From: Betaproteobacteria bacterium
GTDB taxonomy: Bacteria > Pseudomonadota > Gammaproteobacteria > Burkholderiales > Rhodocyclaceae
Assembly: GCA_028868235.1 (NCBI GenBank)
Contig: JAGWUW010000176.1
Span: 1-6,051, forward strand
Reading direction: 5' to 3'
Length of the DNA stretch: 6,051 bases
The position numbers and the translations under genes were made by a program. Below, piece after piece: positions 1-6,051 of the stretch (position 1 is the stretch's first letter; every line of letters starts with the position of its first letter). Under the pieces are notes generated by a model that did no database searches, was not told the DNA's origin, and was given only the letters and a program-made list of their open reading frames with translations.

Positions 1-1239
1 GCCATGGTGTCCATCCGCGTCGTCGAAACGGTACCCGGCAAGTCGTGCATGGCGCTTGAACTGCCCAATCCCAATCGGCAAACGGTCAAGTTATCGGAGA
101 TCATCTCCAGCAAGCCCTACAACGACATGCATAGCCCGCTCACCGTCTGCCTCGGTAAGGATATCGGCGGTCTGCCGGTGGTGGCTGATCTGGCCAAGAC
201 GCCGCACCTGCTGGTTGCCGGTACCACCGGTTCCGGCAAGTCGGTCGGTGTCAATGCCATGATCCTGTCCATGCTCTACAAGTCCGAACCCGACAACGTG
301 CGCCTGATCATGGTCGATCCCAAAATGCTGGAATTGTCGATTTACGAAGGCATTCCGCACTTGCTGGCACCGGTCGTCACCGATATGAAGCAGGCAGCCA
401 ACGCGCTGCACTGGTGCGTCACGGAGATGGAAAAGCGTTACAAGCTGATGTCGGCCATGGGCGTGCGCAACATAGCCGGCCTCAACACCAAGATCAAGGA
501 GGCTGAGAAGCGCGGCGAGCACATTCCGAATCCGCTTACCCTAACGCCGGAAGCGCCGGAGCCGCTGAAGACCATGCCCTTCATCGTCGTCATCATCGAC
601 GAATTGGCCGACCTGATGATGGTCGTCGGGAAAAAGGTCGAGGAGCAGATCGCCCGTCTGGCGCAGAAGGCACGCGCTGCCGGTATTCACCTTGTTCTCG
701 CTACGCAGCGTCCGAGCGTCGATGTGATCACCGGCCTGATCAAGGCCAACATTCCAACTCGCTTGTCCTTCCAGGTTTCCAGCAAGATTGATTCGCGTAC
801 CATTCTCGATCAGATGGGGGCCGAAGCGCTACTCGGCCAGGGCGACATGTTGTACCTCGCTCCGGGTACCGGCTACCCGACCCGTGTGCATGGTGCCTTT
901 GTCTCGGACGATGAAGTGCATCGGGTCGTTGAGCACCTCAAGGCAACCGGCGCACCGGAATACGTCGAGGACATCCTGACCGGAGCCGGGAGTGACGAGG
1001 AGGAGGGAGGCGAAGGCGGCGAGGGGGGCGGCGATGCGGAAAGTGATCCACTCTACGACCAGGCTGTTGATATCGTGCTCAAGAACCAGCGCGCTTCCAT
1101 TTCACTGGTCCAGCGCCACCTGCGCATTGGCTACAATCGTTCGGCGCGTCTTATCGAAGCCATGGAAAAGGCAGGCTTGGTCTCGGCCATGGATGGCCGC
1201 GGCGGGCGTGAAGTGCTGATGAAGAAACCCGCCGAATAG
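1..1239 (+). CDS. ftsK: DNA translocase FtsK, C-terminal part (5' end outside window)
   Basis: FtsK is a divisome-anchored, ATP-driven hexameric pump. It moves double-stranded DNA toward the septum and activates XerCD recombination at dif to resolve chromosome dimers. The frame is open to the first base, so the ATG at position 4 is internal; 412 residues remain and the N-terminal membrane domain and linker are missing. Counting from that Met, residues 1-60 are the end of the alpha domain and 61-320 the RecA-like motor. The motor has Walker A GTTGSGKS (73-80), Walker B VVIIDE (195-200, with D199 and E200) and the family motif [13 protein letters not shown] (232-244). An acidic glycine-rich linker follows (about 328-347). 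Residues 348-408 form the winged-helix gamma domain, which in the family reads KOPS sequences and contacts Xer[20 protein letters not shown] is characteristic. No lesion is visible. It is followed by lolA, as in many proteobacteria. Assignment is near certain. Confidence 0.97.
   Translation, partial: AMVSIRVVETVPGKSCMALELPNPNRQTVKLSEIISSKPYNDMHSPLTVCLGKDIGGLPVVADLAKTPHLLVAGTTGSGKSVGVNAMILSMLYKSEPDNVRLIMVDPKMLELSIYEGIPHLLAPVVTDMKQAANALHWCVTEMEKRYKLMSAMGVRNIAGLNTKIKEAEKRGEHIPNPLTLTPEAPEPLKTMPFIVVIIDELADLMMVVGKKVEEQIARLAQKARAAGIHLVLATQRPSVDVITGLIKANIPTRLSFQVSSKIDSRTILDQMGAEALLGQGDMLYLAPGTGYPTRVHGAFVSDDEVHRVVEHLKATGAPEYVEDILTGAGSDEEEGGEGGEGGGDAESDPLYDQAVDIVLKNQRASISLVQRHLRIGYNRSARLIEAMEKAGLVSAMDGRGGREVLMKKPAE
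985..1035 (+). repeat. Low-complexity G-rich tract encoding the FtsK acidic glycine linker
   Basis: This stretch is almost all GAG, GGA, GGC and GGG codons and encodes a Glu/Gly-rich linker between the FtsK motor and its DNA-reading gamma domain. The motor-gamma junction is expected to be flexible and to vary in length between species, so the protein role is ordinary. At DNA level the + strand has closely spaced G-runs, including six Gs at 1023-1028. It is a likely site of replication slippage in multiples of three. Confidence 0.6.
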
Positions 1240-1303
1240 GCAGGTTTGAGAACCGTTACACCCTGAAACACCACATCGGAAAACGGTGCGGTAAGCTACG
1301 TAC

Positions 1304-1924
1304 ATGAACATTACTCAACGAATGCTATCGGTCGTCGCGGTTGCACTGTTTCCTGCTTTTGCCCATGCAGGTGCAATCGACCAACTGCACGATTTTCTAA
1401 AAAGTACCAAGACGCTGAAGGCTGAATTTGCCCAGACTGTCATCACCAAAAGCGGTCGCAAGCCGCAGCAGTCGTCGGGTATCGTCGCCATCTCACGTCC
1501 GGGCAAGCTGCGCTGGGAAATCCAGAAGCCCTATCCGCAACTGGTGATTGGCGACGGGGAAAAAATATGGATTCACGACCCGGAGCTGCAGCAGGTCACC
1601 GTGCGCAAGGCTGGGCAGGCCATTGGGGGTTCTCCTGCAGCGCTCCTATCGGGCAGCAACGAACTGGAAAAAAACTTCACTCTCAAGGATGTTGGTGAAG
1701 CGGAAAGCCTGAATTGGGTTGAGGCTATGCCCAAGGCAAACGACAGCGGATTCGAACGGGTCCGCTTGGGCTTTTCCGGGGGCGATCTAAAGGCGATGGA
1801 ATTGCTCGACAGCTTTGGCCAAACCACACTGGTCCATTTTTCCAAAATGGAGCGCAACCCGGCACTGCCGGCGACAACCTTCAAATTTACGCCGCCGCCA
1901 GGTACTGATGTCGTGGGCGAGTGA
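1304..1924 (+). CDS. lolA: Outer-membrane lipoprotein carrier protein LolA
   Basis: LolA is the periplasmic chaperone that takes mature lipoproteins from the LolCDE transporter in the inner membrane and hands them to LolB at the outer membrane. The 206-residue product has the usual family length. A signal peptide covers residues 1-22: a short polar start with Arg6, a hydrophobic core and a type I cleavage site AHA|G. The mature part shows the family landmarks EFAQTV (41-46), RPGKLRW (65-71), PYPQLVIGDGEKIWIHDP (76-93), LQQVTVR (95-101), SPAALLSG (110-117) and the C-terminal strand TTFKFTPPPGTDVV (191-204). The ATG at 1304 is chosen because it gives a complete signal peptide; no strong Shine-Dalgarno precedes it. 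The next ATG, at 1322, would remove the n-region and also lacks one. It lies 64 bp after ftsK, probably co-transcribed with it. No terminator was found in that gap. Confidence 0.95.
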   Translation: MNITQRMLSVVAVALFPAFAHAGAIDQLHDFLKSTKTLKAEFAQTVITKSGRKPQQSSGIVAISRPGKLRWEIQKPYPQLVIGDGEKIWIHDPELQQVTVRKAGQAIGGSPAALLSGSNELEKNFTLKDVGEAESLNWVEAMPKANDSGFERVRLGFSGGDLKAMELLDSFGQTTLVHFSKMERNPALPATTFKFTPPPGTDVVGE

Positions 1925-2175
1925 AGGGAACGGCCAAGGTCCGGAGTGAGCCTGCTACAGAGCCGCTTCACTGGGATCGTGGTCGCTGAAACCCGATGAT
2001 TTGGATACTTGCCTCAAATACCGGCTTCCATGAAGCGAGGTGGATATATCTCTTTGATCGTGGCGAGTGAGGTGTGGTGTCTTCGCTCGATCTGGTTCGA
2101 TTTGGGTGGCTAGTTGTGCAGCAGTAAACTTGCGGCATCGAAAATCAAGATTTTGACGCCGGACAGGAATTTCCA
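1925..2175. other. 251-bp lolA-rarA spacer without a supportable gene
   Basis: lolA and rarA are usually close together, so this spacer is long. All + strand frames are short and resemble nothing I know. A - strand frame runs to a stop near 1955, but its upper part is only antisense to rarA; its last 20 or so residues (about 1955-2030) read like protein but cannot be assigned. Small structures visible are a tandem near-repeat (2087-2096 TCGATCTGGT and 2097-2106 TCGATTTGGG) and a short AT-rich palindrome, AAAAT-CAAG-ATTTT (2141-2154). It could be a leader or promoter region for rarA, or a degraded insertion. I see no convincing -35/-10 pair and no terminator with a T-run. Confidence 0.5.
2165..2168 (+). 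promoter_or_regulatory. Shine-Dalgarno sequence of rarA
   Basis: AGGA lies 7 nt upstream of the TTG at 2176. This spacing is optimal and supports the non-ATG start, which gives the family-typical N-terminus MSDLF followed by PLAEQLRP. Confidence 0.7.
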
Positions 2176-3492
2176 TTGAGCGATTTGTTTTCCCAGAACT
2201 CCGTTGATCGTGCCGCGCCGCTGGCAGAGCAGTTGCGCCCGCAGACACCGGACGAGGTGATCGGCCAGCAGCACTTGCTCGGACCGGGCAAGCCGCTGCG
2301 TCTGGCTTTTGAGTCGGGGCAGCCGCATTCGATGATCCTGTGGGGGCCACCGGGCGTCGGCAAGACGACGTTGGCGCGGATGATGGCGACCCAGTTCAAT
2401 TGCGAGTTCATCGCGCTATCGGCAGTGTTTTCCGGCATCAAGGAGGTGCGCGAGGCGGTGGCGCAGGCGGAGATGTGGCGGGGACAGGGCAGGCGGACCA
2501 TCCTGTTCGTCGATGAAATTCATCGCTTCAACAAGGCGCAGCAGGACGGCTTCCTGCCATTTGTCGAGAGTGGCCTGTTTACCTTTATCGGCGCGACGAC
2601 AGAAAATCCGTCGTTTGAAGTCAATTCGGCCTTGCTGTCGCGGGCCTCGGTCTACGTCCTGAAGTCGCTTGATGAGGCGGAAATGGGCGCCTTGTTCGAT
2701 CGCGCTCGCGAACAGGCACTAGCTGATCTGGATTTCGACAACGAGGCACGGACACGCCTGATCGGGTTGGCCGACGGCGATGCGCGCCGCCTGCTCAATC
2801 TGCTGGAACAGGTCCGCACGGCAGCCCATGCGGCGAAGCATGCGGTGGTCGATGGCGCCTTCATCGAGGCAGCCATGGCGCAGAACTTGCGCCGCTTCGA
2901 CAAGGGCGGCGATGCGTTTTATGACCAGATTTCGGCCTTGCACAAGTCTGTGCGCGGTTCGAATCCGGATGGCGCGCTGTACTGGTTCTGTCGTATGCTC
3001 GACGGCGGCGCCGATCCGCGCTACCTGGCCCGGCGCATCGTGCGCATGGCCTGGGAGGACATCGGGCTGGCCGATCCACGCGCCATGCAGATTGCCAACG
3101 ATGCGGCCAATACCTTCGAACGCCTCGGTTCGCCGGAGGGCGAGCTGGCGCTGGGACAAGCGGTGATCTACCTGGCTGTCGCTGCCAAGTCCAACGCCGG
3201 CTACATGGCCTACAACGCGGCGCGGGCCTTCGTGAAGCAGGATGGTTCGCGGCCTGTGCCGGTGCATCTGCGTAATGCACCGACTAAGCTAATGAAGGAG
3301 TTGGGCTATGGCAAGGAATATCGCTATGCCCACGACGAGCCCGAAGCCTATGCTGCCGGCGAAACCTATCTGCCGGATGGCATGCCGGAACCTCACTGGT
3401 ACGAACCGACGCCGCGTGGACTGGAGGGCAAAATCTGTGAGAAGTTGGCCCACTTACGCGAACTTGATCGCAAGGCCGGGAAAACAGGGTAG
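2176..3492 (+). CDS. rarA: Replication-associated recombination protein RarA (MgsA-type AAA+ ATPase)
   Basis: RarA (also MgsA; eukaryotic homologue WRNIP1/Mgs1) is a cytoplasmic tetrameric clamp-loader-like AAA+ ATPase that acts at stalled replication forks and gaps and interacts with SSB. The 438-residue length is normal. Visible motifs are [17 protein letters not shown] (15-31) at the N-terminus, Walker A GPPGVGKT (57-64), Walker B ILFVDEIH (109-116), sensor 1 in GATTENPS (139-146), the arginine finger in LLSRASVY (153-160) and sensor 2 [11 protein letters not shown] (201-211). The C-terminal oligomerisation domain follows, with [13 protein letters not shown] (292-304) and [12 protein letters not shown] (339-350). 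The start is TTG, chosen for its Shine-Dalgarno sequence and because it gives the family N-terminus. The neighbours ftsK and lolA match the conserved proteobacterial order. The gene expected next, serS, is absent, and a decayed DUF4126 gene begins 2 bp after the stop. No lesion seen. Confidence 0.97.
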   Translation: MSDLFSQNSVDRAAPLAEQLRPQTPDEVIGQQHLLGPGKPLRLAFESGQPHSMILWGPPGVGKTTLARMMATQFNCEFIALSAVFSGIKEVREAVAQAEMWRGQGRRTILFVDEIHRFNKAQQDGFLPFVESGLFTFIGATTENPSFEVNSALLSRASVYVLKSLDEAEMGALFDRAREQALADLDFDNEARTRLIGLADGDARRLLNLLEQVRTAAHAAKHAVVDGAFIEAAMAQNLRRFDKGGDAFYDQISALHKSVRGSNPDGALYWFCRMLDGGADPRYLARRIVRMAWEDIGLADPRAMQIANDAANTFERLGSPEGELALGQAVIYLAVAAKSNAGYMAYNAARAFVKQDGSRPVPVHLRNAPTKLMKELGYGKEYRYAHDEPEAYAAGETYLPDGMPEPHWYEPTPRGLEGKICEKLAHLRELDRKAGKTG

Positions 3493-3494
3493 CG

Positions 3495-4029
3495 GTGGAC
3501 GTGCCCCTGAGCATCGCGTTGACTACCGTTCTGGCTTGGGCGAGCGGTTTGTGGCTCTATCGGGTGGTTTTCCTGGCTGGCGTACTCGGATATTTCGGTT
3601 ATCTGTAGTTGCCCGTCCTACCCGGTCGTCGTGTAACCCCCGTTGGCTATCGGGGCTGCCGGCCTGATGGCGTTGAAGAAACTGATGGCCGGCAAGGCAC
3701 CGGTGCTTGATACGCTGCAGGACACTTTCCAGACTGTGCTTTGTATCCTGGCCGGTGCGCTGTGCAAGATCGACTCAGCATGAAGCGTGGAGGCAGGCTT
3801 GATTGGTGGCGCGATCACGACTGATATCCACTTTGGCAAATTCGGTAGCCCGCTGCCCGTCAACACTTAGCCCGAGTCGTTCTCCAACTGGCTCGCCTCT
3901 TTTGGCGAAGATTGCATGGTGCTTGGCTGCGTGTGGACGACGCGCGCCGCATCCTGGCTTTTTCTCTGCCTGCTTATGGTTTTCCTGATCATTGCCGGGG
4001 GAGGGGGCTGGTTCGCTTCCGGTCCTCGG
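3495..4029 (+). pseudogene. Decayed DUF4126-family membrane protein gene
   Basis: No intact frame exists here, but a coherent membrane protein can be pieced together. From GTG 3495 the first frame reads SIALTTVLAWASGLWLY and then VVFLAGVLGYFGYL, ending at TAG 3606-3608, where a Gln codon (CAG) would be expected before Leu-Pro. The text then resumes in another frame after a TAA (3634-3636): AIGAAGLMAL, then a stretch including APVLDTLQDTFQTVL and ILAGAL, broken by TGA 3781-3783. It continues through GLIGG, is broken by TAG 3868-3870, and goes on with PESFSNWLASFGED and a hydrophobic C-terminal helix (about 3955-4005). From memory, the order of these blocks matches DUF4126 proteins, predicted multi-spanning membrane proteins of unknown function. 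The second frame stays open to TAG 4069-4071, 42 bp into nosR on the other strand, but recognisable similarity fades near 4020. It starts 2 bp after rarA, suggesting former co-transcription. Sequencing error could explain one lesion, hardly all of them. Confidence 0.8.
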
Positions 4030-6051
4030 TCAATCACCTTGGGGGGCGCGAACGACACCTGTCGGGGTTAGGGTCATACCGGTCTTTCGGTAGATCAGGA
4101 CCGGGCAGCGCTTGTCGTCGTAGTAGATGCCGACGCAATCCAGGCATTGGAAGCAGGCGTCGTAGCGAATCTCGCCGCTCGGCTCGATGGCATCGTAGGC
4201 ACACTTGGCCTTGCAGCTCTGACAGGGCTTGCCGCAGGCATCGTGGCGCTTCAGCCAGGCGAAGCGACGCAGGCGGCCACCCAGTGACATGGCGCTACCC
4301 AGCGGGCAGATGAAACGGCAGAAGAACTTGTAGTAAAAGGCACCGGCTAGCAGCAGCATGGCAGCGTAGGCGACAAAGGGACAACTACGGTCGAAGCCGA
4401 CGGTGATCGCCGTCTTGAAGGGTTCGATCTCGTTTAGTCTCTCACCTTGCTGGGGTAACAGAAAGGCAGCTCCCACTAAAAGGGCGAAGGTAACGTGGCG
4501 CCCCCATTCCAGTTTCTTGGCCAACTTCTGAGGGATACGCAGGCGGGGTAAGCGGAGGCGGCGGGCGAGCAGGCCGATGAACTCCTGCAAAGCGCCAAAC
4601 GGACATAGCCAGCCGCAAAAAGTGCCGCGCCCCCAGATGACAAAGCTGACTAATGTGAAGGCGATGAGCAGCAGGGATATCGGGTCGTACAAGTAGCTGG
4701 TCAGTCCTTGGCCGGCTTTCAGCGATTTGATGGCACCGGTAATCTGGACCATCGAGAGTTGGCCTTGGGCATACCAGCCAAGATATAACAGCGTGAAAGC
4801 GAGAAATCCCAGGCGGAAAACCTTCAATCGACGCGGATGTACCGAGATCCAGCGCGGTCGGGCGAAGACCGTGGTAAGTAGCACGAGGGCGGCGCCGATG
4901 ATGGCGAGTTCGAGCCAGCGCGCCTTCCAAGCGAGCAGCCATTCCGGCGTCGGTTCAGGTGGGTAGGCGAATAGGCGCTGTGGCGGGGCGTAGGTGAGCT
5001 TGGCCTGCTTATGCGTGAGCAGGGGCAGGATCATGCCCTTGGCGCGGGTGATGGTCAGCGATAATTCGAGCGGGCGGGCTGGGTCGAGACCGGCTTCGGC
5101 ATAGACGCCAAAGATGCGGGATGCGTTCAGTTCCGCTGGGCCCGTAGTGTCCATGGGGTCGAAGCCCTGGTCGCGCAATTCGAGGAACAGGCCATCCTGA
5201 GCCATGGTCAGGCGGGGAGACTGGGCACCTGGCGTGAAGTTGTCGTCGATGATCGGGTAGCGACCAGCTGAGGCGATCCACCACAGATGGCGATTCTCGA
5301 AATTGCGCGCCATGACGGCCTTGTATTGGCTATCGCCAAGAATAGCGCGGCCGATGGTTGGCGGATTGAGGTAGGCGATGTAGAGGTCGATGAACACCTT
5401 GTCGGGCTCGGCTAGGGCTTCGTCATCGACACCCGCCCCATCGGTGCCGGCGAACATCTGCTCGACGTCGGCATTCTTCAAACGCAGGTGGCCGACCATA
5501 CCATTCTTGAGCATTTCGGCAAAAGTGGTCGTGTCGTAGACGTCCGGTAGCACATGGGCGGCCGGCCCGCGTTGCTTTCGGTTGGCAAAGCCGAGCTTGG
5601 CACGGGCGACTTCCAACGCGGCGCCGAGTACGCTCTGGTTGACGATGCGCACTGAGGCTGTGGCCTTGCTCACGCCGTCCAAGGTCGTCTGGAACCCTTG
5701 GTTAGTTAACGGGCCGGTACGGTTACGGTCGGCGTTGAGAGCAATCAGGAATTGCTGTTTGATGTTGCGGCCGGCATATTGGGTAATGAATTCCCTCAGT
5801 GGCGCCTCGCCCAAGCCGCCGAGAAAAACCGGTTCGTGCTGGCGCAGCAGCTCGACGCCTAGGAAATTGCCCTTGCGGTCGATCGACACCAGGAAATTCA
5901 TCGGTGTACCTTCAAAGCCGGGGATGGGCGCCAAGTCTATGGATTCGAAAACGTAACCGACCGGTCCGCTATCCGGTTCGAGTTCGCTGGTCAGCGGCCA
6001 TGCTGGAATATCTGAGAGCTTTTCCTGAACGTGCAACGGTGGTCCGAAACG
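4030..6051 (-). CDS. nosR: NosR/NirI-family flavo-iron-sulfur membrane protein (N-terminus outside window)
   Basis: NosR is an inner-membrane flavoprotein and iron-sulfur protein needed for expression and in vivo electron supply of the nitrous oxide reductase NosZ. The frame is open to the window edge, so the TTG at 6036 is internal; 673 residues are visible, and the signal peptide and a few tens of residues are missing. Numbered from that TTG codon, residues 10-150 are a periplasmic FMN-binding domain with GYVFESIDLAPIPGFEG (27-43) and the putative flavinylation site VSKAT (122-126, Thr126). A long periplasmic region follows (150-370). Membrane segments lie near 376-392, 408-425, 453-469, 513-529 and 552-570, with the paired motifs CGWLCP (474-479) and CRFICP (573-578). 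Two C-terminal [4Fe-4S] motifs follow: Cys601/605/608/612 and Cys628/631/634/644. It ends at TGA 4030-4032, convergent with the rarA side. NirI is a less likely alternative. Whether nosZ lies upstream cannot be seen. Confidence 0.88.
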   Translation of the reverse strand, partial: RFGPPLHVQEKLSDIPAWPLTSELEPDSGPVGYVFESIDLAPIPGFEGTPMNFLVSIDRKGNFLGVELLRQHEPVFLGGLGEAPLREFITQYAGRNIKQQFLIALNADRNRTGPLTNQGFQTTLDGVSKATASVRIVNQSVLGAALEVARAKLGFANRKQRGPAAHVLPDVYDTTTFAEMLKNGMVGHLRLKNADVEQMFAGTDGAGVDDEALAEPDKVFIDLYIAYLNPPTIGRAILGDSQYKAVMARNFENRHLWWIASAGRYPIIDDNFTPGAQSPRLTMAQDGLFLELRDQGFDPMDTTGPAELNASRIFGVYAEAGLDPARPLELSLTITRAKGMILPLLTHKQAKLTYAPPQRLFAYPPEPTPEWLLAWKARWLELAIIGAALVLLTTVFARPRWISVHPRRLKVFRLGFLAFTLLYLGWYAQGQLSMVQITGAIKSLKAGQGLTSYLYDPISLLLIAFTLVSFVIWGRGTFCGWLCPFGALQEFIGLLARRLRLPRLRIPQKLAKKLEWGRHVTFALLVGAAFLLPQQGERLNEIEPFKTAITVGFDRSCPFVAYAAMLLLAGAFYYKFFCRFICPLGSAMSLGGRLRRFAWLKRHDACGKPCQSCKAKCAYDAIEPSGEIRYDACFQCLDCVGIYYDDKRCPVLIYRKTGMTLTPTGVVRAPQGD

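Noticed and set aside
4..1239. ATG at 4 as the start of ftsK
   Set aside because: The frame is open upstream, and FtsK needs its N-terminal membrane domain; this Met lies inside the alpha domain.
1252..1287. Inverted repeat ACCGTT/AACGGT in the ftsK-lolA gap as a terminator
   Set aside because: The stem is only 6 bp with a 24-nt loop and no T-run follows.
2141..2154. AAAAT-CAAG-ATTTT palindrome as a terminator or operator
   Set aside because: A 5-bp AT stem is too weak for a terminator, and a single short palindrome is not enough to claim an operator.
1955..2350. - strand open frame of 131 codons over the spacer and the rarA start
   Set aside because: Half of it is antisense to the conserved RarA N-terminus, it has no Shine-Dalgarno support, and the protein is not recognisable. 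Only its tail at 1955-2030 is kept as a low-confidence observation.
3495..4029. Stop-codon recoding or programmed frameshifting in the DUF4126 region
   Set aside because: All three stop types (TAG, TAA, TGA) interrupt the text and there is also a frame change and a likely deletion. No slippery site or recoding element is visible, and neighbouring genes use normal stops. Decay is simpler.
3912..4313. Open + strand frame of 133 codons across the nosR 3' end
   Set aside because: Most of it is antisense to the nosR iron-sulfur region and it is Arg/Ser-rich as expected of a shadow frame.
4030..6036. TTG at 6036 as the start of nosR
   Set aside because: The same frame stays open for the five codons up to the window edge (R-F-G-P-P), and the family has a signal peptide and further residues upstream. 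The gene is cut by the window.

Overview
The window looks like chromosomal DNA from a GC-rich proteobacterium, most likely a betaproteobacterium. Rhodocyclales-type organisms (Dechloromonas, Azospira, Accumulibacter and relatives) are the best guess, but this rests on protein style and gene order and was not tested by a search. It contains a housekeeping block on the + strand, a decayed gene, and a respiratory gene on the - strand that meets them tail to tail.

Positions 1-3492 (+ strand) hold the 3' part of ftsK (DNA translocase of the divisome), a complete lolA (periplasmic lipoprotein carrier) and a complete rarA (AAA+ ATPase of replication-fork maintenance). This is the widely conserved order ftsK-lolA-rarA, which in E. 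coli and many other proteobacteria continues into serS. The ftsK-lolA gap is 64 bp. The lolA-rarA gap is unusually long (251 bp), with no gene I can support. rarA starts at a TTG codon with a good Shine-Dalgarno sequence.

Positions 3493-4029 hold no intact gene. They carry the remains of a small membrane protein that I recognise as a DUF4126-family gene. Its N-terminal part can be read in one frame and the middle and C-terminal parts in another. The reading is broken by TAG, TAA, TGA and TAG codons and by a frameshift. It begins 2 bp after rarA, where serS would be expected.

Positions 4030-6051 (- strand) hold most of a NosR/NirI-family flavo-iron-sulfur membrane protein, with its N-terminus beyond the window edge. 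It has a periplasmic FMN-binding domain, a membrane core with two CxxxCP motifs and two C-terminal [4Fe-4S] clusters. In denitrifiers NosR supports nitrous oxide reductase (NosZ), so nosZ or other nos genes may lie beyond 6051, but none is visible.

I found no previously undescribed system here. The most interesting points are the multiply broken DUF4126 relic at the junction between the conserved block and nosR, the missing serS, the unexplained lolA-rarA spacer, and a variant flavinylation motif in NosR.
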